A DNA stretch of 45,818 nt from contig CALXWE010000004.1 in NCBI GenBank assembly GCA_944392295.1, forward strand, positions 1 to 45,818. The letters are read 5' to 3'. The notes under the pieces were generated by a model that ran no database searches, was not told the DNA's origin, and saw only the letters and a list, made by a program, of their open reading frames with translations. Numbering within the stretch: position 1 is the stretch's first letter; the number at the start of each line of letters is the position of its first letter. Below, piece after piece: positions 8,771 to 18,113 of the stretch. This DNA comes from an uncultured Alphaproteobacteria bacterium. GTDB lineage: Bacteria > Pseudomonadota > Alphaproteobacteria > RF32 > CAG-239. A program made the position numbers and the translations under genes.

Positions 8771-9496
8771 ATGCAGGAAAATAATACACCAAAATTTTTC
8801 GGACGCCGCAAAGGACGAATTATCCGTAAAGCTAAAAGTACTTTATTGGAAAAATTTTTACCCAAAATCAAAATAGGTAGTGATACCGTTTTTGATAAAA
8901 ATACCATGTTCGGTAAGCCGGTTAAAGAAGTGTATCTGGAAATCGGTTTCGGAGATGGGGCTCACTTAGCAGGACAGGCTTTTAAAAATCCAGATAAAGG
9001 ATTTATCGGAGTTGAAGTTTTCCAAAACGGAGTGGCTAATCTTTTAACCTTAATTACCGGAATAAAGGAAGGTAAAGATATGCCCCAAGATATTAGTATA
9101 TTGCCGGATAGAGCAGATAATGTCAGAGTTTTTGATGATGATGTCCGGATTTTGTTTAAGCAAATTCCTGATGGGTTTGTAGATAAGGTCTTTTTGTTGT
9201 TTCCTGATCCGTGGCCGAAAAAGAGGCATGCCTCACGCCGTTTTATAAATCCTGACAACCTTAAAGAGTTGGCAAGAATTATACGCCATGGCGGAATTTT
9301 AAGAGTAGCAACCGACCATAAAGTTTATAAAGCTTGGACATTAAGAATTATGCATGATTGCCCCGATTTTGAATGGACGGCAAAATGCTCAAACGACTGG
9401 CGTAATCCTCCGTCGGATTGGGTTGAAACCAAGTATCAGCAAAAGGCTATACGTGAAGGCAGAAAGCCGGTGTTTTTTGATTACCGTCGCCTCTAG
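8771..9496 (+). CDS. trmB: tRNA (guanine-N7-)-methyltransferase
   Basis: A 241-residue Class I SAM-dependent enzyme that forms m7G46 in tRNA. Seen: an N-terminal FFGRRKGR basic segment (9-16) as in alphaproteobacterial TrmB, the SAM-binding motif EIGFGDG at 57-63, and the catalytic/tRNA motif FPDPWPKKRH at 144-153. The ATG at 8771 is chosen because the N-terminus then aligns with family members, although no ribosome-binding site is present and a terminator U-tract touches it. A bidirectional terminator follows. Confidence 0.95.
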   Translation: MQENNTPKFFGRRKGRIIRKAKSTLLEKFLPKIKIGSDTVFDKNTMFGKPVKEVYLEIGFGDGAHLAGQAFKNPDKGFIGVEVFQNGVANLLTLITGIKEGKDMPQDISILPDRADNVRVFDDDVRILFKQIPDGFVDKVFLLFPDPWPKKRHASRRFINPDNLKELARIIRHGGILRVATDHKVYKAWTLRIMHDCPDFEWTAKCSNDWRNPPSDWVETKYQQKAIREGRKPVFFDYRRL

Positions 9497-9513
9497 CCGA
9501 TTTTTAGAAATAT

Positions 9514-9546
9514 AAAAACCCCATGTAGTTTTGCACGGGGTTTTTT
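9514..9546. terminator. Bidirectional terminator between trmB and a convergent gene
   Basis: AAAAACCCC pairs with GGGGTTTTT across a 14-nt loop, with A and T runs on either side. It separates trmB from the convergent secreted-protein gene. Confidence 0.7.
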
Positions 9547-9547
9547 A

Positions 9548-10063
9548 TTAATATTCGGGGTAAGTGCTAATCGTTGGTTGAATGTTAGGTTCGGTGATTT
9601 CTTTGACGTCATTAATGGGAAACGATTGTACGTCATATATACGGTCTCCGCCCTGATATAAAGTGTTTTGAATTTGATTTTGCTGTTGTTCGGGGCTTTC
9701 CGAAAATGGAGCAGGGTCTTGCTCGGCAGTTTGATTAACAATACTCATCGGCGACAAATCGGCCGAAGTTTCATCGGGGCTTGGTGTTGTAGGAGTTGAT
9801 GAGGCCGCGGAATTATCTGAGGAGGACGGTATAGCATTGTTTTGATATTCAGGTTGCTGATTTACATCAGGAACAATCGGGTTGCCTAAAGGGTTGGGAG
9901 CATCAGAGGGTTGTTCAACCAAGTAGCTGTCATCTTGTCCGGAAGCGGTGGCTGCCGAACCATAGACAATAGTTGGGGATTGTCCTTGAGGTATAATGCT
10001 TTCTTGCGTCTGAGCTAAAACCGGAAAACTGTATAAAAGTGCCAATATCATAATTTTTTTCAT
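9548..10063 (-). CDS. Secreted low-complexity protein, unknown function
   Basis: 171 residues, not recognised. The N-terminus MKKIMILALLYSFPVLA followed by QTQES reads as a Sec signal peptide cut after residue 17, giving a periplasmic or secreted product. Residues about 40-130 are rich in Pro, Ser, Gln, Asn and Asp and are probably disordered. The last 35 residues are less biased (GGDRIYDVQSFPINDV, then EPNIQPTISTYPEY), suggesting that the C-terminal end is the conserved functional part. There are no cysteines, so it is not a lipoprotein. It shares the terminator with trmB. Confidence 0.7.
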   Translation of the reverse strand: MKKIMILALLYSFPVLAQTQESIIPQGQSPTIVYGSAATASGQDDSYLVEQPSDAPNPLGNPIVPDVNQQPEYQNNAIPSSSDNSAASSTPTTPSPDETSADLSPMSIVNQTAEQDPAPFSESPEQQQNQIQNTLYQGGDRIYDVQSFPINDVKEITEPNIQPTISTYPEY

Positions 10064-10138
10064 TAGATTATTTCTCCTGTTAGAGTTTGTTTTAATATAT
10101 GGTGTGCCAACCTAGGTTAAATAGAACTTGGGGCGAGG

Positions 10139-10465
10139 TTATGACATTATCTGAAAGGTTTTGACAATATTCGGGTAAGGCTCGTTTTGTTTAGAACCCG
10201 ATGCCAAATTGTTAAGTTCGGTTCGTGCAGAATAGTTTGAAGAATGAACGAGATTGTTATGTAAATAAGTTATGGCAAATAGGCGTACCGAGCAAGTAAA
10301 TCCAAGTTTTGGATCTTTGTTGCGCTCAATTAATTCAAAAAGTTTTTTGCGCTTAATATTTTCACGTTTACATATATCATCGACGGCAATCCATTCCGGA
10401 ACGGCCAACCGCATGCTTGTTTTGCGGTTAAAAACTGAAATAACGCGATTAGCAAGCTTAGTCAT
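10139..10465 (-). CDS. Ribbon-helix-helix domain protein (RHH_4-like)
   Basis: 108 residues. The central segment NRKTSMRLAVPEWIAVDDIC, a second helix with KKLFELIERN, and GFTCSVRLFAITYL reproduce the layout of the alphaproteobacterial ribbon-helix-helix family PF13467 (beta strand, helix, Leu-Ile turn, then S..R.F.L.Y). Members are small DNA-binding proteins of mostly unknown targets. The C-terminal 35 residues are Asn/Ser-rich and look unstructured. The gene is monocistronic, 75 bp upstream of the secreted-protein gene on the same strand, and diverges from the ribosomal cluster. Confidence 0.7.
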   Translation of the reverse strand: MTKLANRVISVFNRKTSMRLAVPEWIAVDDICKRENIKRKKLFELIERNKDPKLGFTCSVRLFAITYLHNNLVHSSNYSARTELNNLASGSKQNEPYPNIVKTFQIMS

Positions 10466-10694
10466 CTACTCCTCCACAAAAGGTTGATTATTATTTGCTT
10501 ATATATTTATAATAGAAAAGGCAAATATGCAACCATTAATTTTTAATATTTATATTTTTTTCTAAAAGTTGAATATAAAGTGAGATATATCAACCAGAAA
10601 AGATATAATTTATATATTTAAGATATAAAGGGGTATAGACCTAGCAAATAGTTATATAAGCAGGAAGTAGCTAATGAAAAATAGACTCAAAAAG

Positions 10695-10765
10695 GTTAAC
10701 GAATGGATATGGCAATAAGACTCAAAGAGAGTCGGAGCAAGGGTTTAAGGCGTTAACTTTTTTTT
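10695..10765 (+). ncRNA. Candidate structured transcript end upstream of rpsJ
   Basis: GTTAACG (10695-10701) pairs with CGTTAAC (10751-10757), flanked by A and T runs, and encloses a second hairpin GACTC/GAGTC (10719-10733). A run of eight T follows, as at an intrinsic terminator. A TATAAT at 10604-10609 could start an RNA of about 150 nt. No protein gene fits between 10466 and 10981, so this is either a small RNA or a terminated leader. It matches no RNA family I recognise. Confidence 0.3.
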
Positions 10766-10786
10766 GATTTTTTGTGCATTTTTTGC

Positions 10787-10814
10787 TTGCAAAGTCTAAA
10801 ATCCTATGTTATAA
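10787..10814 (+). promoter_or_regulatory. Candidate promoter of the ribosomal protein cluster
   Basis: TTGCAA, a 16-bp spacer and TTATAA lie 168 bp upstream of rpsJ, directly after the hairpin and T-run at 10695-10765. The same TTGCAA-N16 arrangement recurs before secY. Confidence 0.45.
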
Positions 10815-10820
10815 GCAGCG

Positions 10821-10981
10821 CACAACGTTTGTTTGAGACCTTTAACAAGTCTCAGTGATGTTAAATATAAAATATAGAGCAAAGCGTTGCTATAGAATGT
10901 TTTGCTATTGTTTTAACAAGTTAAATGGCAGGGCGCCGTTGAGGTGGCTTTTGCCGTTTAGTTATAGGGAATAATAAAAAA
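10821..10981 (+). promoter_or_regulatory. Long rpsJ leader with hairpins
   Basis: About 160 nt of untranslated leader. Hairpins seen are TGAGAC/GTCTCA at 10834-10854, and at 10927-10955 GGCA/TGCC enclosing CGCC/GGTG. Ribosomal S10 operons are often autoregulated by a ribosomal protein binding the leader; whether this leader does so is inference, because it does not resemble the E. coli L4-binding leader at sequence level. AGGGA at 10966-10970 serves as ribosome-binding site. Confidence 0.35.
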
Positions 10982-11293
10982 ATGATGGAAACCCAAAATA
11001 TAAGAATTCGCCTCAAGGCTTTTGACCATCGTTTGTTAGATCTCTCTACTAAAGAGATTGTACACACAGCCAAAAGAACCGGGGCAAATGTAAGAGGACC
11101 TATTCCTCTGCCGACCAGAATTGAGAAGTTTACGGTAAACCGTTCTCCTCACGTTGACAAGAAATCTCGTGAACAGTTCGAAATCCGTACTCACAAGAGA
11201 CTTCTGGATATTGTAGATCCTACACCGCAGACAGTTGATGCTTTGATGAAATTGGATTTGGCTGCCGGCGTTAACGTAGAAATCAAATTGTAA
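10982..11293 (+). CDS. rpsJ: 30S ribosomal protein S10
   Basis: A 103-residue protein of the small-subunit head that also acts as NusE in transcription antitermination. Seen: [15 protein letters not shown] at the N-terminus, the loop [14 protein letters not shown], and [11 protein letters not shown]. Length is standard. ATG occurs twice in a row (10982 and 10985); either could initiate. It opens the S10 cluster after a 516-bp gap. The rpsL, rpsG, fusA and tuf genes that often precede it are not in this window. Confidence 0.97.
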   Translation: MMETQNIRIRLKAFDHRLLDLSTKEIVHTAKRTGANVRGPIPLPTRIEKFTVNRSPHVDKKSREQFEIRTHKRLLDIVDPTPQTVDALMKLDLAAGVNVEIKL

Positions 11294-11357
11294 TAAATTT
11301 TAATGTTGGCGTTTTGAAATATGAGGCGTCAACCAATTAGAAAAGGAAAAAATAATA

Positions 11358-12083
11358 ATGCGTACAGGTCTGATCGCAAAAAAATTGGGAATGTCCCGTA
11401 TCTTTGAAGCAGACGGCACTCATGTACCGGTAACGGTATTAAGTGTTGACGGCTTGAAAGTTATTGCTGTCAAGACAGCTCAGAAGGATGGATATACAGC
11501 CGTTCAATTGGGAACCGGTGCCGTTAAGGCTAAAAACGTATCCAAGCCGATGAAGGGTCATTTTGCTAAAGCTAACACCGAACCGAAAAAGAAATTGGGT
11601 GAGTTCAGAGTATCTGAAGATTGCTTATTATCGGTTGGTAATGAATTATCAGTAGAACACTTTGTTGTTGGACAATATGTTGATGTTTGTTCCAACTCTA
11701 TCGGTAAAGGCTTTGCCGGTGTTATGAAACGTCATAACTTTGCCGGTTTGGAAGCTACCCACGGTGTATCGGTTTCACACCGTTCACATGGTTCTACCGG
11801 TCAAAGACAAGATCCGGGTAAAGTATTTAAGGGCAAGAAAATGGCCGGACATATGGGTGATAAACGGGTTACCGTTCAAAACCTTAAAGTTGTTGCCGTT
11901 GATGCCGCAAAAGGTTTGTTAATGGTTAAGGGTGCTGTTCCGGGCTCTGAAAATGCTTGGGTAAGAGTTACCGACGCCGTTAAGAAAATGGCCAACGTTC
12001 AGTTGCCGATGCCTGCCGGATTAAAGAAAGTTGATGAACCTGTTGCAGTTAAAGCTGAAGAAGTATCAGCTGAGAATGCATAA
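11358..12083 (+). CDS. rplC: 50S ribosomal protein L3
   Basis: 241 residues. Nucleates early 50S assembly and reaches the peptidyl transferase centre. Seen: the start [16 protein letters not shown] and the loop [20 protein letters not shown], which carries the Gln methylated in enterobacterial L3. It is about 30 residues longer than E. coli L3 because of an Ala/Glu/Val-rich C-terminal tail, a length common in alphaproteobacteria. Confidence 0.97.
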   Translation: MRTGLIAKKLGMSRIFEADGTHVPVTVLSVDGLKVIAVKTAQKDGYTAVQLGTGAVKAKNVSKPMKGHFAKANTEPKKKLGEFRVSEDCLLSVGNELSVEHFVVGQYVDVCSNSIGKGFAGVMKRHNFAGLEATHGVSVSHRSHGSTGQRQDPGKVFKGKKMAGHMGDKRVTVQNLKVVAVDAAKGLLMVKGAVPGSENAWVRVTDAVKKMANVQLPMPAGLKKVDEPVAVKAEEVSAENA

Positions 12084-12103
12084 GATTGTAAGGATTGAAA
12101 ATT

Positions 12104-12727
12104 ATGAAACAGGACATCTTAAATTTAGATAATAAAAATGTTGGCAGTATTGAACTTAACGACTCCATCTTCGGATTAGAAGTTCGTGCCGATATTTTAC
12201 ACCGTGTTGTTTTGTGGCAACTCGCCCGCCAACAAGCTGGTACTCACCAGACTAAAGGCCGTTCTGATGTTGCTTTGACACCGGCAAAGCCGTTTAAGCA
12301 AAAAGGCAGCGGTAATGCTCGTCAAGGTTCCCGTAAGGGTACTCAGTTCCGCAAAGGCGGTATCGTGTTTGGTCCGGTTGTTCGCGATCACTCACATGAG
12401 TTAACCAAAAAGTTCAGAAAACTCGGTTTGAAAACTGCCCTTTCTGCAAAAGCTAAAGAGGGTAACCTTGTAATCATTGACGAAGCAAAATTGTCAGCTC
12501 CGAAAACTAAAGATTTGCAAGCCAAATTGGATGTTTGCGGATTGAAAAATTGCTTGTTCATTGACGGCAAGGAAGTAGATGTAAACTTTGCATTGGCCAG
12601 CCGCAATATCGCAGGCGTTGACGTTTTGCCGACAATCGGTGCCAATGTTTATGACATCTTAAGAAAGGACAAACTCGTATTAACAAAAGCTGCGGTTGAA
12701 TGCTTAGAGGAGAGATTAAAATGGTAA
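12104..12727 (+). CDS. rplD: 50S ribosomal protein L4
   Basis: 207 residues. Binds 23S rRNA and lines the exit tunnel with its extended loop. Seen: the loop [20 protein letters not shown], and [17 protein letters not shown] place the start at the ATG at 12104, preceded by AAGGA, rather than at an in-frame TTG nine bases earlier. The stop overlaps the rplW start by 7 bp. In E. coli L4 represses its own operon; this is not shown here. Confidence 0.96.
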   Translation: MKQDILNLDNKNVGSIELNDSIFGLEVRADILHRVVLWQLARQQAGTHQTKGRSDVALTPAKPFKQKGSGNARQGSRKGTQFRKGGIVFGPVVRDHSHELTKKFRKLGLKTALSAKAKEGNLVIIDEAKLSAPKTKDLQAKLDVCGLKNCLFIDGKEVDVNFALASRNIAGVDVLPTIGANVYDILRKDKLVLTKAAVECLEERLKW

Positions 12728-13038
12728 AAAGTCTTAACAAAACAAACGCAACCGCTAAAATGTATGATACATTGGTTCGTCCGGTAATTACCGAAAAATC
12801 TATGGTTTCATCTGAAGCCGGCAAAGTTACTTTCATGGTTCCTTTGTCTGCTACCAAAGATGAAGTTAAAGCAGCCGTTGAAACGCTCTTTAACGTAAAG
12901 GTAAATAAGGTAAATACCATTCGTCAGTTCGGCAAGACCAAAACTTTCCGTGGTCATATGGGCGTCCGCTCAGACTTCAAGAAAGCTGTTGTTACACTTG
13001 CCGATGGTCAAAATATTGATGTTACAACAGGAATTTAG
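12721..13038 (+). CDS. rplW: 50S ribosomal protein L23
   Basis: 105 residues. Sits at the tunnel exit and is the docking site for trigger factor and SRP. Seen: [14 protein letters not shown] and the C-terminal strand [20 protein letters not shown]. The ATG at 12721 follows AGAGGAGA and overlaps the end of rplD by 7 bp, indicating coupled translation. Confidence 0.96.
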   Translation: MVKSLNKTNATAKMYDTLVRPVITEKSMVSSEAGKVTFMVPLSATKDEVKAAVETLFNVKVNKVNTIRQFGKTKTFRGHMGVRSDFKKAVVTLADGQNIDVTTGI

Positions 13039-13040
13039 TC

Positions 13041-13874
13041 ATGGCTTTAAAAACATTTAAGCCCACATCTCCGGGACTTCGTCAGCTGATTATTGTTGAT
13101 AGAAGCGAATTGTACAAAGGTGCACCGGAAAAAACATTAACGGTTGGTTTAACAAAGACCGGTGGGCGTGATAATTTCGGACATGTTACAGGTCGGAGAA
13201 TCGGCGGCGGACATAAACGCAAGCTGAGAGTTATCGACTTTAAGCGCAATAAATTTGATTGCGAGGCAACAGTTGAGCGTATTGAATATGATCCAAACCG
13301 CACATCTTTCATTGCTTTAATTAAGTATGAAGACGGTGAGTTGGCTTATATCTTGGCTCCGCAAAGACTGAAAGCCGGTGATAAAGTAATTGCTTCGGCA
13401 AAAGCTGATATCAAACCGGGTAATGCTATGCCTTTGAAGAGTATGCCGGTTGGTACCATTGTACACAACGTTGAGTTAAAAGCTGGTAAGGGCGGACAAT
13501 TGGTTCGTTCAGCCGGTTGCTATGCTCAAGTTGTAGGTAAAGATGCTGGCTATGCTCAATTAAAATTAAGTTCCGGCGAACTGAGAATCGTTCGTGAGGA
13601 ATGTTTGGCAACAGTTGGTGCCGTATCCAATCCGGATAATCAAAACAAATCACTCGGTAAAGCAGGTCGTTCCCGCTGGTTGGGTATTAGACCGGTTGTC
13701 CGCGGTGTTGCAATGAACCCGGTTGACCACCCGCACGGTGGTGGTGAAGGCAGAACCTCCGGTGGCCGTCATCCGGTTACACCTTGGGGTAAACCGACTA
13801 AGGGTGCTAAAACTCGTTCTAACAAGAAGACAGATCGCTTTATTATGAGATCTCGTCATGATAACAAGAAATAA
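13041..13874 (+). CDS. rplB: 50S ribosomal protein L2
   Basis: 277 residues. Needed for subunit joining and close to the peptidyl transferase centre. Seen: [15 protein letters not shown], the SH3-like and OB-like core, and the invariant [13 protein letters not shown] segment near the C-terminus with its conserved histidine. Length is standard. It begins two bases after the rplW stop. Confidence 0.98.
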   Translation: MALKTFKPTSPGLRQLIIVDRSELYKGAPEKTLTVGLTKTGGRDNFGHVTGRRIGGGHKRKLRVIDFKRNKFDCEATVERIEYDPNRTSFIALIKYEDGELAYILAPQRLKAGDKVIASAKADIKPGNAMPLKSMPVGTIVHNVELKAGKGGQLVRSAGCYAQVVGKDAGYAQLKLSSGELRIVREECLATVGAVSNPDNQNKSLGKAGRSRWLGIRPVVRGVAMNPVDHPHGGGEGRTSGGRHPVTPWGKPTKGAKTRSNKKTDRFIMRSRHDNKK

Positions 13875-13889
13875 TAAGGAGAAACGCTA

Positions 13890-14168
13890 ATGACACGTTC
13901 CGTATGGAAAGGACCTTTTGTTGATGGCTATCTTCTTAAGAAGGCTGATGCAGCTAGAGCTTCAGGTCGTAATGAAGTGATTAAAATTTGGTCACGTCGT
14001 TCAACAATGTTGCCGCAGTTCGTTGGATTAACATTCGGCGTTCACAATGGCCACAAATTCGTTCCGGTATTGGTTACCGAAGATATGGTTGGTCATAAGT
14101 TCGGTGAATTTGCACCGACCCGTACTTTCTACGGTCACGCCGCAGATAAAACAGCTAAGAGAGGTTAA
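13890..14168 (+). CDS. rpsS: 30S ribosomal protein S19
   Basis: 92 residues in the 30S head, contacting S13 and the A-site region. Seen: [17 protein letters not shown] at the N-terminus and [16 protein letters not shown] at the C-terminus. An AAGGAG ribosome-binding site precedes the start. It overlaps nothing and is two bases from rplV. Confidence 0.97.
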   Translation: MTRSVWKGPFVDGYLLKKADAARASGRNEVIKIWSRRSTMLPQFVGLTFGVHNGHKFVPVLVTEDMVGHKFGEFAPTRTFYGHAADKTAKRG

Positions 14169-14170
14169 TT

Positions 14171-14545
14171 ATGGGAAAAACTAAAGATGCAAGAAGAGTA
14201 GCTAATAATCAGGCTATGGCCGTTTGCAACTCTATTCGCACCAGCCCGCGTAAACTGAACTTGGTTGCTCAAACTATCCGCGGTCTGGCAGCAGAGAAAG
14301 CTGTTGCTGAACTTACTTTCTCTAAGAGAAGAATTGCCAAGGTAGCATTGGCTGTATTGCAATCTGCAATCGCTAATGCCGAAAATAACCACAACCTTAA
14401 CATTGATAAATTATTCGTAAGTGAAGCATTTGTCGGTAAAGGTTTAGTAATGAAACGTATGCACGCACGCGGTCGCGGACGCGGAGCTCGGGTATTAAAA
14501 CCCTTCTCCAGCTTGACCGTTGTCGTAACTGAGCGTGGGGAGTAA
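14171..14545 (+). CDS. rplV: 50S ribosomal protein L22
   Basis: 124 residues. Its hairpin lines the narrow part of the exit tunnel. Seen: [16 protein letters not shown] and the hairpin [20 protein letters not shown]. The region where macrolide-resistance changes occur in other bacteria looks ordinary here. Confidence 0.97.
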   Translation: MGKTKDARRVANNQAMAVCNSIRTSPRKLNLVAQTIRGLAAEKAVAELTFSKRRIAKVALAVLQSAIANAENNHNLNIDKLFVSEAFVGKGLVMKRMHARGRGRGARVLKPFSSLTVVVTERGE

Positions 14546-14549
14546 GGAA

Positions 14550-15221
14550 ATGGGACAGAAAGTAAATCCTACAGGTCTTCGTTTGGGCGTTAATCGCACT
14601 TGGGACTCTCGTTGGTATGCTGATGATGACAAGTTTACCGATTATCTCCACGAAGATTTAAAAATTAAAGAATTCTTGAAAGAAAAATTGGCTCAGGCCG
14701 GTATCAGCCGTATTGTTATTGAACGTCCGGCTAAAAAAGCCAGAGTTACAATTCACTCTGCAAGACCTGGTGTCGTAATTGGCAAAAAAGGTCAGGATAT
14801 TGAGAATTTACGTAAAGAAATTCAAAAATTAACTGCTTCTGAAGTTCAACTCAATATTTTGGAAGTAAGAAAACCTGAATTGGATGCCAAACTTGTTGCT
14901 GATTCAGTAGCTCAGCAATTGGAAAGACGTGTTGCTTTCCGCCGTGCTATGAAGAGAGTTATGCAGTCTGCACTTCGTTTGGGTGCTGAAGGTATCAAAG
15001 TATGCTGCAGCGGTCGTTTGGGCGGAGCTGAAATTGCTCGTACCGAATATTACCGTGAAGGACGTGTTCCGTTGCACACTTTGCGTGCCGACATTGATTA
15101 TGCAACCTCTACGGCTCATACCACTTATGGTGCCTGTGGCGTAAAAGTTTGGATTTATAAGGGCGAAATTATGGCTCATGATCCGATGGCACAGGACAAA
15201 AAGCTGGCTGAACAGAAATAA
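14550..15221 (+). CDS. rpsC: 30S ribosomal protein S3
   Basis: 223 residues at the mRNA entry channel. Seen: [20 protein letters not shown] at the N-terminus, a type II KH domain with the GxxG-type loop [10 protein letters not shown], and the C-terminal half ending [11 protein letters not shown]. The ATG at 14550 is chosen over an in-frame upstream GTG because family members begin MGQKVNP. Confidence 0.97.
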   Translation: MGQKVNPTGLRLGVNRTWDSRWYADDDKFTDYLHEDLKIKEFLKEKLAQAGISRIVIERPAKKARVTIHSARPGVVIGKKGQDIENLRKEIQKLTASEVQLNILEVRKPELDAKLVADSVAQQLERRVAFRRAMKRVMQSALRLGAEGIKVCCSGRLGGAEIARTEYYREGRVPLHTLRADIDYATSTAHTTYGACGVKVWIYKGEIMAHDPMAQDKKLAEQK

Positions 15222-15240
15222 TAGATGAGGTTAGAATAAA

Positions 15241-15669
15241 ATGTTAAGTCCAAAACGTATGAAGTTCCGTAAACAGCATAAAGGTCGTATTCACGGCCTG
15301 GCTAAAGGCGGATCAACTTTGAGTTTCGGTTCATATGGATTGAAGGCTCTCTCACCTGAGCGCGTAACGGCTCGTCAAATTGAAGCAGCTCGTCGTGCTA
15401 TTACTCGTGAGATGAAAAGAGCCGGAAGATTATGGATCAGAATTTTCCCAGACGTTCCGGTATCGGATAAACCTGCCGAAGTTCGTATGGGTAAAGGTAA
15501 AGGCTCTATTGAATTCTGGGTTGCAAGAGTTAAACCGGGACGCATCATGTTTGAAGCGGAAGGTATTGATGAAGAAACCGCTCGCAGAGCATTTGCTCTC
15601 GGTGCTGCAAAATTGCCGGTTAAAAGCAAGTTTGTTCAGCGCTTGAATTCAGATAAAGGAGAAGCATAA
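15241..15669 (+). CDS. rplP: 50S ribosomal protein L16
   Basis: 142 residues near the A-site tRNA elbow. Seen: [16 protein letters not shown] at the start and the loop [18 protein letters not shown]. The last base of its stop is the first base of the rpmC ATG, a one-base overlap that implies coupled translation. Confidence 0.97.
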   Translation: MLSPKRMKFRKQHKGRIHGLAKGGSTLSFGSYGLKALSPERVTARQIEAARRAITREMKRAGRLWIRIFPDVPVSDKPAEVRMGKGKGSIEFWVARVKPGRIMFEAEGIDEETARRAFALGAAKLPVKSKFVQRLNSDKGEA

Positions 15670-15866
15670 TGGTTAAAACAAAAGATTTACGCGCTATGAC
15701 GATTGATGAATTGGAAGCTAAATTGATGGAATGCAAAAAAGAGCAATTTAACTTGCGTATTCAACAATCAACCGGCCAACTTAACAATACCGCTCAGGTT
15801 CGTAAAGTTCGTCGCGAAATAGCCAAAATCAACACGCTCATTACTGAGCGCAAGAAGAATAGTTAG
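15669..15866 (+). CDS. rpmC: 50S ribosomal protein L29
   Basis: A 65-residue two-helix protein near the exit tunnel. Seen: [20 protein letters not shown] and the second helix [15 protein letters not shown]. It is coupled to rplP by a TAATG junction. Confidence 0.95.
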   Translation: MVKTKDLRAMTIDELEAKLMECKKEQFNLRIQQSTGQLNNTAQVRKVRREIAKINTLITERKKNS

Positions 15867-15877
15867 GAGAAAAGACT

Positions 15878-16114
15878 ATGCCTAAAAGAATTCTTCAAGG
15901 TGTTGTTGTAAGTGACAAACAGGATAAAACCGTCGTGGTCAGAGTAGAGCGTCAGGTTATGCATCCTGTTTATAAAAAGTTCGTGAAAAGAAGCAAAAAA
16001 TATGCCGCTCACGACGAAAATAATCAGTTCAAAGTAGGGGATCAGGTTTCCATTATTGAATCTAAACCTTATTCCAAAACCAAAGCTTGGACTGTTGTAG
16101 TTGATAACGCCTAA
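15878..16114 (+). CDS. rpsQ: 30S ribosomal protein S17
   Basis: A 78-residue OB-fold protein, an early binder of 16S rRNA. Seen: [32 protein letters not shown], and the C-terminal [14 protein letters not shown]. An AGGAG ribosome-binding site precedes the start. Confidence 0.96.
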   Translation: MPKRILQGVVVSDKQDKTVVVRVERQVMHPVYKKFVKRSKKYAAHDENNQFKVGDQVSIIESKPYSKTKAWTVVVDNA

Positions 16115-16133
16115 GAAAAGAAGGAATTAAAAA

Positions 16134-16502
16134 ATGATACAGATGCAAACCAACCTAGATGTTGCGGATAATTCCGGAGCACGTCAGGTGCAGTGCATTA
16201 AAGTTCTTGGCGGGTCCAAGAGAATGCATGCTTCCGTAGGTGATGTTATTGTTGTTTCAATTAAGGATGCTATGCCTAAAGGGCGTGTTAAAAAAGGTGA
16301 TGTATGCAAGGCAGTTATTGTAAGAACTGCCAGCGACATCAGACGCAAAGACGGCAGTGTTATCCGTTTTGACAGCAACGCCGCAGTTCTTATTAACAAA
16401 GACGGTGAGCCGATTGGTACTCGTATCTTTGGCCCCGTTACCAGAGAATTGCGCGCAAAGAAATTTATGAAAATCATTTCATTAGCACCGGAGGTATTGT
16501 AG
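16134..16502 (+). CDS. rplN: 50S ribosomal protein L14
   Basis: 122 residues, forming intersubunit bridges with 16S rRNA. Seen: [20 protein letters not shown] and the C-terminal [20 protein letters not shown]. Length is exactly typical. Confidence 0.98.
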   Translation: MIQMQTNLDVADNSGARQVQCIKVLGGSKRMHASVGDVIVVSIKDAMPKGRVKKGDVCKAVIVRTASDIRRKDGSVIRFDSNAAVLINKDGEPIGTRIFGPVTRELRAKKFMKIISLAPEVL

Positions 16503-16503
16503 T

Positions 16504-16818
16504 ATGCCGAAAATGAAAATTAAAAAAGGTGATAAAGTTATTATCTTGTCTGGTGATGACAAAGGTAAAACAGGCGAAGTTTTGAAAGCAATGCCAAAAG
16601 AGAGTAAAGTGGTTGTTCAAGGTGTTAACTTGGTTAAAAGACACACCAAACCCAGCCAAACTACTCCTGGCGGAATTGTTACCAAAGAAGCCGCTATTCA
16701 CGTTTCTAACGTTGCCATCGTAACCTCAGAAGGCAAACCTTCTAAAGTTGGTTACAAAGATGACAAAGGAACAAAAGTTCGTATCGCCCGTAAATCCGGT
16801 GAAGTAATCGATAAATAG
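16504..16818 (+). CDS. rplX: 50S ribosomal protein L24
   Basis: A 104-residue KOW-domain protein that initiates 50S assembly. Seen: [20 protein letters not shown], the KOW motif, and [17 protein letters not shown]. It begins one base after the rplN stop. Confidence 0.97.
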   Translation: MPKMKIKKGDKVIILSGDDKGKTGEVLKAMPKESKVVVQGVNLVKRHTKPSQTTPGGIVTKEAAIHVSNVAIVTSEGKPSKVGYKDDKGTKVRIARKSGEVIDK

Positions 16819-16829
16819 GAGAAAATTTT

Positions 16830-17369
16830 ATGGCAAATTTTGAAACATTATATAACGACGTCATAAAGAAATCTCTTGTGGAAAAATTCGGTTACAAGAA
16901 CCCACATGAGATACCTAAGCTGACCAAAATTGTGTTGAACATGGGTGTCGGCGATGCCGTTACAGATAAAAAGAAACTTAACAATGCTGTAGAAGAGTTG
17001 GCTTTAATTGCCGGACAAAAACCGGTTATTACAACTGCTCGTAAGTCTATTGCTACCTTCAAATTAAGAGAAGGTATGCCTATCGGCTGCAAAGTTACCT
17101 TAAGATCTACCAGAATGTATGAATTCTTGGAAAGACTTATTAATATGGCTTTGCCGCGTATCAGAGACTTTCACGGCATTTCTGGCAAAAACTTTGATGG
17201 TAAAGGCAATTTCGCTTTTGGTATTAAAGAGCAAATCATTTTCCCGGAAATCAACTATGAAAAAGTTGAAGAAGTCCGCGGAATGGATATTGTCATTTGC
17301 ACATCGGCAAAAACAGATGAAGAAGCAAAATTTTTGCTGACCTCATTTAACCTGCCTTACAAGAAATAA
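16830..17369 (+). CDS. rplE: 50S ribosomal protein L5
   Basis: 179 residues, contacting 5S rRNA and P-site tRNA. Seen: [31 protein letters not shown], and [19 protein letters not shown]. Length matches E. coli L5. Confidence 0.97.
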   Translation: MANFETLYNDVIKKSLVEKFGYKNPHEIPKLTKIVLNMGVGDAVTDKKKLNNAVEELALIAGQKPVITTARKSIATFKLREGMPIGCKVTLRSTRMYEFLERLINMALPRIRDFHGISGKNFDGKGNFAFGIKEQIIFPEINYEKVEEVRGMDIVICTSAKTDEEAKFLLTSFNLPYKK

Positions 17370-17383
17370 GCGGAGATTTTACT

Positions 17384-17689
17384 ATGTCAAAGACAAGTTC
17401 AGTATATAGAAACTTGAAAAGAGTAGAGATGGCTGAGAAGTATGCTAATCGCCGTCAAAAATTGAAAAACGTTGTTATGGATAAAAATGCTTCTCCGGAA
17501 GATAGATTCCAAGCAACATTAAAGCTGGCCGCTTTGCCGCGTAACTCTGCAAAAATCAGAGTAAGAAACCGTTGCAAATTGACAGGTCGTGCTCGTAGTT
17601 ATTACCGGAAGTTCGGTTTGGGCCGTGTTGAATTAAGAAACATGGCAAGCTTCGGCGAAATTCCGGGATTGGTAAAATCAAGCTGGTAA
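17384..17689 (+). CDS. rpsN: 30S ribosomal protein S14 (zinc-free form)
   Basis: 101 residues in the 30S head. Seen: RNRCKLTGRARSYYRKFGLG and the C-terminal EIPGLVKSSW. Only one cysteine is present, so this is the long zinc-independent form, as usual in proteobacteria. Confidence 0.96.
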   Translation: MSKTSSVYRNLKRVEMAEKYANRRQKLKNVVMDKNASPEDRFQATLKLAALPRNSAKIRVRNRCKLTGRARSYYRKFGLGRVELRNMASFGEIPGLVKSSW

Positions 17690-17702
17690 GGAGGAGATAT
17701 AA

Positions 17703-18101
17703 ATGTCTATGACAGATCCTTTGGGCGATATGCTCACACGCATTAGAAACGCACAAAGAGCGAAACAAAGTGATGTTGTATCACCTGCTTCTCGCTTGCG
17801 TGAAAATGTGTTAGAAGTTTTGAAAAAAGAAGGCTACATTGAAGATTATGAAAAGAAAAATGTAAAGCCCGGTATTGATGAACTTCACATTAAATTAAAG
17901 TACCACGAAGGTGCTTCGGTTATAACTGAAATTTACCGCGTTTCCACTCCGGGTCGTCGCGTTTACTCAAGCGTTAAAGATTTGCCCAGAGTATACAACG
18001 GTTTAGGTATCTCTATCGTTTCTACTCCGCAAGGTGTTATGAGCGATAACGATGCTCGCAAAGCCAATGTCGGCGGTGAAATTTTGTGTCAGGTATTCTA
18101 A
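17703..18101 (+). CDS. rpsH: 30S ribosomal protein S8
   Basis: 132 residues, a central-domain 16S rRNA binder. Seen: [17 protein letters not shown] and the C-terminal [20 protein letters not shown]. In E. coli S8 represses the spc operon by binding its mRNA; no matching site was sought beyond the hairpin noted after rpmD. Confidence 0.97.
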   Translation: MSMTDPLGDMLTRIRNAQRAKQSDVVSPASRLRENVLEVLKKEGYIEDYEKKNVKPGIDELHIKLKYHEGASVITEIYRVSTPGRRVYSSVKDLPRVYNGLGISIVSTPQGVMSDNDARKANVGGEILCQVF

Positions 18102-18113
18102 GGGAGAAAACGG

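Noticed and set aside
12388..12645. Many open frames antisense to ribosomal genes (this one antisense to rplD)
   Set aside because: Shadow frames of well-conserved genes, without ribosome-binding sites or recognisable products.
11050..13470. TGTACAC strings in rpsJ and rplB as further palindromic elements
   Set aside because: They lie in normal, alignable ribosomal protein sequence with no complementary partner nearby; chance matches.
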